A stretch of DNA of 64,000 nucleotides from Dryococelus australis (Eukaryota; Arthropoda; Insecta; Phasmatodea; Phasmatidae), in assembly GCA_029891345.1 (NCBI GenBank), contig CM056993.1, positions 231,479,488 to 231,543,487 on the forward strand, read 5' to 3'. Shown piece by piece: positions 12,511-23,410 of the stretch. The translations under genes were made by a program, and so were the position numbers. Each line of letters opens with the position of its first letter. Position 1 is the stretch's first letter. The notes beneath the pieces are model-generated. The model had not been told where the DNA came from and made no database searches. It saw only the letters and a program-made list of their open reading frames with translations.

Positions 12511-13119
12511 GAACCATGTGAGTAGTAGGGATTTCGGGGAAACCAAAGAAGACGGGATTCGGGAGTCATTCGGTAGCTCGGCCTTGGCCTAAAATTTCTC
12601 CCCTTCCCCCCCCCCCAAAAACCGTTCATTTTGGCACAAAATCGTAAGTTTTAGCACACAAATTCATTAAAATTTCCCTTTCTTTATTACAAATTTCCCG
12701 TTTTTCCTTAAAAATTTCCCGATGTTCCCTTAAAAAGGAAGAAGCCGCATAAAATCCACAAAAATGCAAAACTAGTTACTTTTAAGATTTTGGATGGCTT
12801 CATTAACGCTTCTAGACCAAAACAATGCGGCATATGAATAGCTGATAAATTAAATAATTTTAATAAATTATGTTTTAAAAATAAAATAAATTTATTTTAT
12901 TAAAAAATTTGAAGGCATAAATATTAAGTGTTATAAATCACAGGACTCGTCTTTTCAAGACGCATACGATTGCAATATCATAATAAAATTATTTTAGCAA
13001 AATTATTTTTTTTTAAATTTAAATATATTATTAAAATTAAAAAAATTAAACACGATAGTATTACATGTTGTATATACCCGGAATCATCTTCTACACATAC
13101 GATTGTGATGTCATACTTT

Positions 13120-13490
13120 GTTTTTTTCACGCTCTATCATTCCATGCTGTCTCTCTCTTTTCTCTTTATTTTCTATTTCATTCTCTCATCCTTTCTCCTT
13201 CACTCTTGCCTCCCTCATTCAATATCTTTCTCTAATTGCATCCCTTTCTCCCTCTCTTTCATTTCTCTTTCTTTCTCTCATTCCATCTCTGATCGCTCTT
13301 TCATTCTTCCCTCTTGCCTCTCTTTCTCTATTATGCTTCTCTCTTGTCTCTCTATTAGACCATAGGTTTTCTCGGAGTCTTCTCATTTTTTGTTGTTTCG
13401 TTTCTCTCTTCCCTTTCTCTCTTGTGGCTTACATTTGCTTTTTCACTTTCTCCCACATTCGTTCAGCCAATTACTCACACTTGTACGATT
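13120..13490 (+). repeat. Long pyrimidine (CT-rich) tract in copy A
   Basis: About 370 bases of degenerate CTCTTTCTCT-type sequence, almost free of purine runs. It matches GA-rich sequence at 28740-29060 in copy B and CT-rich sequence at 34250-35330 in copy C. Long Ser/Leu/Phe open frames over it are artefacts of composition. Confidence 0.9.
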
Positions 13491-14189
13491 AGTCACATTT
13501 ACTCCACTGATAACTTATACATGTTTGACCCCACCATCTACTTAGTTCCTTCAGTGCCTGCTAGAGTCTGCTAATCATAAGTGAGTATATTTATTTACGA
13601 ATTTAAAGATGTAATTTTCCATACAGGATAAGGCATACAGAACTATCGTAAAGTACATTATAGGCAGGACTTTGTAAACATATTCGATTTTCCATACTTT
13701 ATATTTTGAAAAACCATATTTTGTCTTAATATCTTACTTTATTTGATACGATTTTACTTTTGTACAGAAATTAAGTCGACTAGCCTTGTAGCCTGATATG
13801 CACGCATGAGCCGACAGGTCCGTCCGGGCAGACGCCCCTGCTGCGGCCCACCAAGAGTGACGTCATCATCATGCACGAGCAATTATATCAACAGACTTCG
13901 TGTGGGGAAGGGACAACTGCTTGCGAGCTTAAGCGATCGCAAGGTACTGGGCTAACCGGCCTTGTACACAATAATCTAGGAATCAATGCATTCATAAAAA
14001 GTAGAATTATTTAATCTAATTTTATTTATCATTTGAATAATGCCGAAATAATATTCTTTAAAAATGATGTAAAATGTATTAAAAAAATTTTTTTTAAGTG
14101 AATTCCGTTCAAATAGCTTAAAATTAAAATAGGTAAATTTTACACTTTCCCGTGACAGCTGGTAACATTTTAAAAAAGGAAAAATTTTC

Positions 14190-14262
14190 TTCCTCGGATG
14201 GGATTCGAACTCACAACTATTCGATTAGAAGTCCGACATGCTAACCATATGTCAACCACAAA
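14190..14262 (-). repeat. tRNA-Arg-like module in copy A
   Basis: On the minus strand the sequence reads like a degenerate tRNA. An A-box-like TGGTTAGCATGTCGG is followed by an anticodon-loop word ACTTCTAATC (anticodon TCT, arginine) and a B-box-like GAGTTCGAATCCC. The acceptor stem and several pairings are not convincing, so it is not called as a functional tRNA. The same module lies at the same place in copies B and C. Confidence 0.7.
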
Positions 14263-14349
14263 CTATCATCGAGTTAAGTGCTTAAAACTTGTATATTAGT
14301 GTAAAATGTAGAAGCTACAAGACCTCGTACAATTACAGAAATATTGTTA

Positions 14350-15300
14350 AGTAACTGACCCGTGCGACTTCGTTCGTTTGCATGATTTTTTTTTAAGTTA
14401 TTAAAATAAAGACCAACGTAGTTTCATTAACGTTTTATGTATAAAACAATAATATTTATTTTTCAGGTTTAATGGAGTCATCATAAAATACACCTTGCCA
14501 TCGCTTCACACATTTTTTATATTATCATGATATTTAGGACTTTGAATTGACCTAGTCACATTTTTATTAGATTCTCTAGTCACTGAGCAACTGCGGTCTC
14601 CTTTTTGGGTGATATAACCACTGATATACTGCGGCCCCATAATTGAGTGCTGTAGCCCCTGACCAGCTGCAGCCCCTCTATTCGGTTCTCTAGCCACTGA
14701 ACTACTGCGGCCCCACAATTGGTTTCTCTAGACACTGAGTTTCTGCAGTTCCACTATTGGGTTCTCTACCCACTGAATTACTGCGGCCCCACTATTGAGT
14801 GCTCTAGCCCCTGACTAACTTCGGCCCCACTATTGGGTTCTCTACCCACTGTGCTTCTGCTGTCCCACTATTGGGTGCTCTAGCCCCTACCAGCTGCGGC
14901 CCCACTTGATATATATATCTATCCACTGGGTCACTGTGGCTCCACTTGGAATAACTTTTGCCACTGGACCACTACAGCTATTTTGGAAGGAAAGATTTAC
15001 AGTCCATAGACAAAAAGGAATGGAGAAATGACGAAATCTTTTAAATGCTGTTTTTATGCAGTAATCCCAAGAAAAGCTTAATCAAGTACCTATTTACATC
15101 CCTGAACATAATTTTTTCCGGAATAGTTTGAGATATCTCGATGAAACAAAGAATAAGTTGGTCCTGGGGTTATTATATATATACTGTGTAAATTTAATGT
15201 CAATATGTTAAGTGGTTATTGAGTTAAATCCGTTCGGGCAGATAAAACGGACAGTCAGAGAGACACGAAAAAAATTAATATTAGATATGGCTTTCTGATC
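14350..15300 (+). mobile_element. Element inserted in copy A, with LINE-like 3' end
   Basis: This stretch is absent at the matching position in copies B and C. It starts near GACCCGTGCGACTTCGTTCG, a phrase of the kind often seen in insect LINE-associated repeats. Its right part (about 15110-15270) reads like an RTE/CR1-type 3' untranslated end, including GTGGTTATTGAGTTAAATCC and CGGACAGTCAGAGAGACA. Its middle is a 38-bp minisatellite. No reverse transcriptase is present, so it is non-autonomous or 5'-truncated. Confidence 0.6.
14560..14975. repeat. 38-bp minisatellite, about 11 degenerate copies
   Basis: The unit contains TTGGGTTCTCTA, CCACTGA and ACTGCGGCCCCAC, and recurs every 38 bases with substitutions and small gaps. 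It is far richer in GC than its surroundings. The short minus-strand frame across it is only the repeat read as protein. Confidence 0.88.
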
Positions 15301-15899
15301 AATTATATTATACGAAAAAATAATTAAAATTGAAAATATTGAAAATCACAGACATACACTTGTATTTTATTCAGTAGTATATATGAGTTTTATATTTTTT
15401 CAACCAGTTTATATATGGTTCATAGTAACTTAGAGCAGTTTATTATTATTTTCTTAAAAATTTTTACTAAAATAATTATATAGCAAGTTGGGCTGTAAGT
15501 AAGTGAATATGTACAGTCATTTAGGTATGCAAATATAAATGTGAATTCTTAGGAGGCTGGCAGTCTCGCGAAATTTTAAGTTTGCATGTAACATTTCTAA
15601 CCCCGGGAATGTATTTGTTTAAGACATTTATATGCATAGAGGCAAGATAGATTTTATTTATTTTTTTTTGCTTTTTTCAACATCTGTTTATAACACACTG
15701 GTTACTATATAGGATCAAATAAGAGAATAAACACTGTATTTATTTCGTTTTGTAATATTTATTTAATTTTTTTAAGTTGCACTGAATTTTTATGTAGAGT
15801 ACAGCAAAAATTTTTCTTGGCTATTTTATGTAGGCATAATTATCCTACTTAGATTTTGATTCAATGTATACGTGAATAAATCAAGCACCATAATATTAT

Positions 15900-18800
15900 A
15901 TATATATATATATATCATGAAGGTCGACCATAGCTTCATATTCGACGAAGCTGAAGACGACGAACCATGTATTCAGCCATCCTCAGATGTCTGGTATGAT
16001 ATGTGGCTGGTGTCTGATGGTATGACAAACATGTTGCACTTGTGGTGAGAATATCTTAGTCCGATGACGGTTAGTATAATCAACTAGTTTATTTATGGGT
16101 GGTATGACATTTGTCTGGTGTTTGGTGGTATGACAAAACATGTTGGACTTGTGATTTTTGAAAGGTCAGTGTGGGCTGCGGAATGCTTGACTTCTATTAA
16201 GAGGTATGAGTATATTTCGTCTGGTGATGGTTAGTAGAGCAGATGGTATGGATGTTAGGTTATGGGTTTGTCTGGACTGCAAAATTTGCTTCGATCACTT
16301 GGGTTAACATAGATGATATCTAAAAGATATGTTTTTTCCCAGTATATTTATCTTGTGATTGTTGGTATATGTCAAATAGTGTGGAAAGTATGTGTGTGTG
16401 TGTTGGCGAGTCCTGTAATTCTAATACATGGTATGGGCTGGTCAGTATATTTTTACCTTGTGTCAGTTGACATTAGGGATGGTATGAGAAGGAGTTGTTT
16501 GTGTCACTGGTATGACCTTTATGTTTGCTTTGTATGGTTTGTGTGGACGAATGGTTGATGCATGCTAGATTTATAGTGGGTGGTATGGTTGGTAGTTATA
16601 AGAGGTGTTGGTATGTAGAACAAGTGGAATGGGTGTTAGGTTATGGGCTGCTCAGCTGTATAGTTGCTTGATACACCTGAGTTATGATGGGTATCGTGCT
16701 TGGTGTATTGGGTGGTGCGGTTGATTAGTTTGACTGAATTGTTTTTTGGTTAAAGGAGATGGTATGCTGGTTTGCCTGGTATGACTTGGGATAAAATCGA
16801 TGGTTGCTTGTTATGGTGACTAGTATATATTTTCGCTGGTATCGACCAGTAGAGCAGAAATTATAAGCACTAAGTAAATTTTTCGTAACTCAGTGTGGAC
16901 TGAATGGTTGAGGTATGCTTGAGTTATAGGAAGAGGTATGAACGTTGAGTATATTTCATCTGGTGCTGGTTGGCAGAGCAGATAGCATGCATGAGATACA
17001 GTGGTTGGTATGGTTTGTTTATATGTGTAACTCGTGAAGTTAAATGGGCTGAAATGGTAGTGAATATAGTTGACTGTTATGATTCATCTGTAATTCTGAG
17101 GTATAGTGGTGAATATTACATGTATTGTTAATAGCATGACTGAGGTGTGCTTATGTTACAGTGAATAACATGGTTTCGGCTGTATATTTTTTGGTTGGTA
17201 TGGTTATCTGCTATGGTGTTTAGTTTATATATTCAGATGGCATATTATGTTGGTATGCTGGAGGGCTGTCACCTTGTATGCTATGGTTGGTGTCTAATGC
17301 AATGATGACATGACAGTCATGCTAGAGTAATGATTTAAGGTATATTTTTCTCAATTGTTTGTCATTATTGTTTGTTTTTTGTAGTATTGGAAGGTGGGTA
17401 GGTAAGGGTAGGGTGCTGGGATGAGTGTGAGGTTAACGTAATATGTTTTTAGATTTTTAAAAAATTATTTTGTTATTTTTTTTAGGGATTATTTTTAGAA
17501 GATTTTGTAATTTTTGTAAATTTTTGTGTGATTTTAAGAATAATTTTTAAATAATAAGTTTTAGGGAAATTTTTTAAGGAAAAAAACTGCATTTTTAGGA
17601 TAAAATGCTTGATTTCAAGGTAATAATTACCAATTTTTAGGGAAGAAAGGGAAATATTTCAGTATTTTAAGTTGATGGTAGGAGGGAGTTTATTTTGATG
17701 GAATAACTTTGTCTCTGAATGTGACGTGCCTGTATGGCTGATAAACATGAGGGCAGGAGGTATGATGATAGGTGTGATGGTTAGTATAGAAGGTAGAAAT
17801 GAATGGCTTGAACATTATGTAGATCAGACTGATAATAATATGAATTGTTTGTAGACTTAGCATTGGTAAAGGTGCTTTTAGAATGTTTATACTGTATGAC
17901 CTCTCCGAATGGTTTTCATAAGTAGCTTGTTTTGGTTATTTTTTTTTAAATATCTGACTTGTATCTTTTTGACTGGAATGGTCTCTTGGAATGGTTGAAA
18001 TGGATGGTGCAACATGATGGTATGTCTGCTGGAGTGGGCTGCCTGTATGTTTGGTTTATTTATAGCTGGTACATCTTAATGATATATCCTATCGGTATGA
18101 CATGGTTGTACAGTTAGTTTCTTCTATGGTTGGTATAGTCATTATGTTGATTGGTATGGCCTGGTCCATGTTCGGTTGTTTTGGCAGTATGACATAAGTG
18201 TGGCTTCATTGGTGTAGGGAGAATGGTTTAATGGCGTGATTAGTTTCTAAGAGCGAAATGGTTGATGGGATGGTTAGTTATTATGCGAGGGGCAGAATGC
18301 TTAGTTTGTATGGTTGGTTAGAATGATTTGATGGTATTTTTGGGAATTAGGAATGTATGAGTGTCATAGTTGGTTAAACAAATGGTATTTATCTAATGAC
18401 AGCGTGGTTGGAACTTACGATTGGAATATTTGTTTGGCTAGGCTGGTGATATGGCTTGTTTATATGTGTAACTGGTAATGTTAGATGAGGTGAAATGGTA
18501 ATCAATGTAGTTAACTGTTATGATTGATCAGTAAGTCTTATGGGGGGGGGGGAGGGGGGTTGCCAAGGTTGATACGGCTAATATCATGACTGAGGTATGC
18601 TTGGTTTAGAGCGAATTATGTGGTTTGGACTGTATGTTTTGGTTAGTATGGCTATCTGCTGTAGCGTTTCGTTAATATATTCAGGTGGTATAGTTTGTTG
18701 GTATGCTGGGTTGTATTGCTTTCGACATGGCATGACTGTGACAAACTAATCCCATGGTAAAATTTATTATATATCTGTTATATAATATATATCTGTATTC

Positions 18801-19800
18801 AGGAGGTATGTTATCTGGTAGGTTTCAAAAGAGATGTTATTAGTATGGATCGCTGGCATAATTAACTGGTTTGTTAGTTGACACATTGATTTATATTAAT
18901 CTCTGGTATACTGGAGGGTTGTCACCTAGTATGTTTTGGTTAATGGTGTTTATGGACGGCATAGGGGTGGTATGAAATGAGTAGTTGTTATGTTGCAAAT
19001 ATAATGTGATCTTTACATGACTGAAGTATGCTGGGGTTATGGTTGGTAAAGGCTGTTCAAGATAAAATGAGCACTTTTGAAATGAACCTCAGAAAAATGT
19101 CACTGCCTCTGAAAGCATATATTTTAATGGACGCACTGAGTGACATTTACCCAGTAAAGTTGGTAACGATGGATTAAAAATAGTTCAATATATTGGCGTT
19201 GAATAAATGTGGTAGGTATCCATTTGTGATAATTAAATTAATTCTTTCGCTTTGTGTTTTTTTAGCGCATCGAATTTGTGAAAATTGGCTGATTTGTATA
19301 ATATTTACTTTCCTAAAAATTTCACAGTTTTACTGCGCCGGCGCATAAGGCGGAATAACACATAACATGCATACAAGTAGATCTTAAGCAGGGCTTTCAA
19401 AAGTGCTCATTTTACCGTGGACAGACTATATATTACCCAGTACTCCTCATCTGTAAGGTAACTCATATTTTGTTTGGTATGTCTGAGGTGTGATGGTCAG
19501 TATTTTTTGTTGGTATGGATGCTTGATAGAGTGGTTTATATTAATGTGTAGTGTGATATTTTGCTAGTGTCTGATGGTAATGATACTTTGACAGACATCT
19601 TGGAGTTACGGTTTTTGGTACATTTTTAGTGTGTGTGGGTTGATGTATGCTTGAATTCTGATCAGACGTATGTGTACATTTAGTCTGGTGTTGGTTGATA
19701 TAGGAGATATTCTGCAAAAATGTGGTAATATATATGTATTCGAATAAAAACAAAAAAATAATGTAAATCATCTCTTAATCAGATATTAACTCAGTTTAAA
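15900..19800. repeat. Degenerate GGTATG-type array (copy A side)
   Basis: About 3.9 kb of G/T-rich sequence is full of GGTATG, TTGGTATGG and GGTATGAC words. Longer recurring phrases include GGTTGGCAGAGCAGAT (about 16970) and TGACAAACATGTTGCACTTG (about 16022). It is homologous to the arrays in copies B and C, but here it runs in the opposite direction relative to the composite repeat's head. A MITE at 19051-19426 interrupts it. No coding capacity is visible. A (TA) run at about 15893-15916 marks its left junction. Confidence 0.8.
19051..19426. mobile_element. MITE with ~31-bp terminal inverted repeats
   Basis: The left end (GGCTGTTCAAGATAAAATGA, continuing GCACTTTTGAAA) is matched by the reverse complement of the right end at about 19395-19426, with identical TAAAATGAGCACTTTTGAAA in both. 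The element is about 376 bp long and non-coding, with an internal GCGCCGGCGC palindrome near 19335. A diverged second copy lies at 49206-49626. The target-site duplication is unclear, and the transposase superfamily is unknown. Confidence 0.85.
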
Positions 19801-20438
19801 GCAAATTTTTGCAAGTGCATGTTGTAGGAGGTATATAGTACTCATTCTAAATGGCCAACGATAGCTGCTAACAAATCACCATTGCCCTGTGAGGGAATAA
19901 GTTCTTATTAATGTGAAAATATATTTCGTCCTTACGTTATCTTCGCTCAGATTGAGCTCATTGTCACACTTTAAGCTTACTACTGTCAGACCTGCTGCTC
20001 ACAAGACTGATTACACAGGCCAATGCTGAAAAAACTTTTTGAATGAATTTGCCTTATTATTATGGTTTTTTGTGTGCTGAACCCGAATATGACCACAATA
20101 AAATTATAAGTAAAAACATTTTAAAGGCAACCTTTTATTATATAGTGTAATAAAAAGAAACCAGTAATAATATTAATCATTAACAGTCACTTATCATGAA
20201 TTTTACTCTGAAACAAGTATTGGTTGCAGTCTGGTTATCTAGGAAATGTTTTTTTCTCAATTGAAAGGGATTGTAGTGATATCAAGTATAGTTGACAAAG
20301 CAGTGTCTAATGATTATATTTAGATTCATTAAAACATTAAAATAAAAGTGTGGTGTGAGAATTTATCCGTTGATGTAATGTGGCAATGTTGTACTGATGG
20401 CAAGAACAGTCTGTTACCCACTTATTCAACTTCACAGG
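19801..20438. other. AT-rich non-coding stretch
   Basis: No gene is visible. The phrase around 20050-20115 (CTTATTATTATGG, then GTGCTGAACCCGAATATGAC) is related to the tandem repeat at 22795-23270, so this may be a scattered copy of that repeat. Confidence 0.5.
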
Positions 20439-20482
20439 CATATGATCTGGTTATATATATGTATATAAAACCAGACCATATG
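20439..20482. repeat. 44-nt near-perfect palindrome
   Basis: The left half (20439-20460) pairs with the right half (20461-20482) at 19 of 22 positions with essentially no loop. The outer word is CATATG and the inner core is CTGGTT / AACCAG plus TATATA. It is symmetric enough to extrude as a cruciform, and too tight for a normal pre-miRNA loop. Confidence 0.85.
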
Positions 20483-20551
20483 TATATAGTACACTATATA
20501 ATAAAACGTTGTCTTAAAAATTTTTTTACTTATAATTTTAGTTTTTCCTTT

Positions 20552-21870
20552 TTAATCGTAAATAATTACTTGATTCCCCATTCTGTTTATTTCCATAAGG
20601 GCTTCAGTATTGCAGTACTTTTTGCCACTTAATTTTGCACAATCTAACTCTTCGATTTTAAGACCGCCCAAAGACCTTACCCTACTGAGAGCAATAGGCT
20701 TGGCCAGCAGTTTTGGCCCCAGATAGATCACAGCATAGTCCACAGTACTACCCTGCACCTTGTGAATGGGAGACGCCCAAGACAGTACCATCGGCAACAT
20801 CCTACGTTCAGCAGTTCCATAGCTAAACTTGCCTGGAAATTGTACTGCCACGATTTGCTCGGTCTTGTAAATTCCCATAAAAACTTGTGTCATCTTCGTA
20901 TTCTACTGAAAATGAGTGGTAGTACATTCTGAAATTGTTTTTGATGACATCAAAATTACGCACTTCAGATAAACTGCTTTGTTCTATAGGGTGCGCTAAT
21001 GGGTTATTCACTCATAAGGATCCAACTGTCCCATGAAAAGCGACATCCTCTAACATGATCTCATTTAAAGTATTCGCAGACCACTGACTAAGAGGGATAA
21101 CGGTGGCTTTTGCAATATTTTCGAGGACTATTGCGCAGCTTTGAATACCTGCATATCTCGATGTGAAAATATTCGGAGTCGCTTGATGCCACAAAGTTCG
21201 AAGAATTCTGTTGTTTTCGCTGATTGGAGTGTAAAAAATCACATTTTCCTGTGTCATTTTTTCCTGACCTCCAATCTCCTCTGATTGTACATCTGAGTTA
21301 TCAGAATTGTCAGCGTGATTATTATTCACAAGTCGAACCAAATTTTGTGGATTAATTTGTACGCCACCATTGATTACTACATCTTTGTACACTGAATTAT
21401 TAGTGATAAGCAAACATAAGGCGTTATAAAATTGTAGACGTGAAATCGATAATTCTCGTGATACATTCAAGTTTTTTAGGTGTTCAGTAACAATTGTCAT
21501 GCCAATACTATCAACAAACCTCGGTAGCGTGTTGGTCAGTTTTTCAGTTACTTCAAATATATCCACAGCAAACAAAACTACCTGCCCACGAAATCCATAT
21601 TGTCCGAATAGTCCATCAAAATTTAATAATCTTAACAAAAGGTAATATCCTAGACAGAATGCGTTGTTCAGGCTATGTTAATGTTGCAATCACCTCAGGT
21701 ATTGCACCAGGGTCCAAGCTATTCCAGTATGCCTTTGTCGGCGGAGCTGTTTTGTTACTAGTGACATGGCTATTGCAGCGATGGCAAAGAGTTAATGTTA
21801 TTTTTTGTGCCAGTTCATCTGGCAAGTATGGTACAGCGATTAAATTAACTCTATAATTCGTAATTTGGTT
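20552..21870 (-). pseudogene. Collapsed Helitron Rep/helicase gene
   Basis: Reading the minus strand, about 21870-21640 gives a degraded start (LDPGAIPEVIATLT is legible). The frame 21638-21012 (208 residues) opens with FRGQVVLFAVDIFEV and continues with SRLQFYNALCLLITNNS, matching the DUF6570-like region of insect Helitron proteins, and later has ENNRILRTLWHQATPNIFTS. The short frame 21011-20823 carries SVEYEDDTSFYGNLQD, from a downstream region of the same family. The last frame 20893-20552 ends in a PIF1 helicase tail with motif V (SWASPIHKVQGST) and motif VI (ALSRVRSLGGL). The Rep nuclease and helicase motifs I-IV, which should lie between, are missing. A normal protein exceeds 1,000 residues. 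This is therefore an internally deleted, frameshifted relic. Confidence 0.82.
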
Positions 21871-22489
21871 AGGGTAGTATCTTTTAGTGCAAATTTCGCA
21901 ATATTTATCACGAAATATGTTAACTGTTTTTCAAAATGATCGGTGTCAGCGTTTAGCGTTGTTCTTGTAAATTACATATGTTGCCGAGCGCTAGTTAAAC
22001 GAGCATCACGTTGCTCCGGCGTGACATTACATCTTAATTGGGACATATGTTAGCAAGCATTATTGCTCATTCTGTACCCTGTTGAACTGTCAATATTATT
22101 TTTTGCGTTCATATAGTTTTCTAGCCTCTGACGTTTTTATTCAATTTTCTTCATTAGCGAGTTTATGCTGACATGTTAACTTCACCTTCTCTAAACGTCT
22201 TTTTCGTTGTATTGCAGTTTCTTTTATTTTGTTGTTATACGTGTTCATTGGTGTACCCACGAGTACCGAAGATATAAACTGTCTACCCGCCTAGTCAAAT
22301 GATCCCAAACTCGAAGATTCCAAGTTTAATTTTGATGAAGTTCCTATGGCCACCTTCCAAATCCATCATCAGGCCTTACTGACCATCTGCCTCCAAAGGT
22401 CTCATCAAGAGTAATCAAATGAACCCAAATTCGAGTCAATATTATACACCGTTGAGGAGTTCCCAAGTGAGGGGATGATGCTGGCTGCA
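21871..22489. other. Non-coding flank of the Helitron relic
   Basis: No protein or RNA gene is recognisable. The stretch probably includes part of the Helitron's 5' flank, but no 5'-TC terminus could be fixed. Confidence 0.4.
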
Positions 22490-22785
22490 GCACCAGGTCG
22501 CTGTCATCATATTATTGCATTGTCAGCGGGTTTCTATATGTGTATCAAGTTTTAACTCTATTGAATACCTAGAAGTGGGTCAAACTCGCTTTCAAGTTTT
22601 CACCCGAACGAAAGTACAAATAAATTAACAAGGCAACGCAGTACCAGGTCGCCGTTGCCATATTATTGCATTGTCATCGGGTTTCTATACGTATACCAAG
22701 TTTCAGCTTGATTGAATACCTAGAAATGGGTTAAAACTAACTTGCAAGGTTAACCCTAACATACAAATAAACTAACAAGTCAAGT
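22490..22785 (+). repeat. 151-bp unit, two diverged tandem copies (LINE-tail-like)
   Basis: Copies start at about 22490 and 22641. Both contain ACCAGGTCGC, CATATTATTGCATTGTCA, GGGTTTCTATA and GATTGAATACCTAGAA-type words, then a run like ACATACAAATAAACTAACAA. The phrase order (CCAAGTTTCAGCT, then a short A/C-rich tail) resembles the 3' end of insect RTE/CR1-type LINEs or SINEs derived from them. Confidence 0.8.
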
Positions 22786-22794
22786 TAAATAAAA

Positions 22795-23270
22795 GCTTGT
22801 AAGAAAAGCCATACCATCCACAATTTTTTCACATTTCAACACTCAGTTATTAAATAAGAGAATTATTTTAAGAATTCAACTATATTTTTAAAATATTTAA
22901 AATGGTAAACACGGGTAAACTTATTGAACGAATTTATCTTATTCTTGTGGTTTATAGTGCGCTGAATCCAAATATTAGAATAAAAATCATGTATCACTCA
23001 CCATTATTTCACATTTCAACACTCACTATTTAAATAAATGAAATTTTTATCGAATTCTACAGTATTTGGTATACTATTTACAATGGTGAAAAATGGTAAT
23101 ATTTTTTAGTGAATATGCTTTATTATTGCTGTTATTATTGCGCTGAATCCGAATATGACAAAATAAAAGCCATATCACACACCATTTTTTTTTTTTTTTC
23201 ACTTTTTAGCACTCAAGATTTAAATTAATTACATTTTTAGTTAATTCTATGGTATTATATACATATATAT
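22795..23270 (+). repeat. ~180-bp tandem repeat, about 2.5 copies
   Basis: The phrase TTTCACATTTCAACACTCA recurs at about 22828 and 23008, and in degraded form at about 23198, giving a period of 180-190 bases. Each unit also has GCGCTGAATCC followed by AATATTAGA or AATATGACA. The units are AT-rich and non-coding. Confidence 0.8.
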
Positions 23271-23410
23271 GTAAGTTAAATTGTAAACATGGTTTTAAAA
23301 ACACTTCGCAGTGGTAGCACTGGTCACATTGATGTAGTGTCCAGCTATAGTGTACAGCTTTTTGTTTCGATAGTGTCAACCTAAAATCACTTTCTAACCT
23401 TTCACTGCAT

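Larger units (their letters stand above)
12515..15890 (+). mobile_element. Composite large repeat, copy A, left part
   Basis: This is the first of three copies of a multi-kilobase repeat (the others are B at 25380-29695 on the minus strand and C at 33655-40140). In order it has a head starting near AGTAGTAGGG (12521), a TTTCCC-rich stretch (12600-12740), a block containing AACGCTTCTAG, AT-rich sequence with two ATATCATAATAAAATTATTT-like words, a pyrimidine tract, a block with TGACGTCATCATCATGCACG, GACAGCTGGTAACATTT followed by a tRNA-like module, and a conserved 3' block (GGAGGCTGGCAGTCTCGCG at about 15550). A second element has inserted at about 14350-15300, because B and C lack that stretch. 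No open frame codes for a recognised enzyme, so the repeat is non-autonomous or a relic. Confidence 0.8.

Noticed and set aside
14190..14262. Functional tRNA-Arg gene
   Set aside because: Acceptor and other stems do not close, and the same degraded module is embedded in all three repeat copies.
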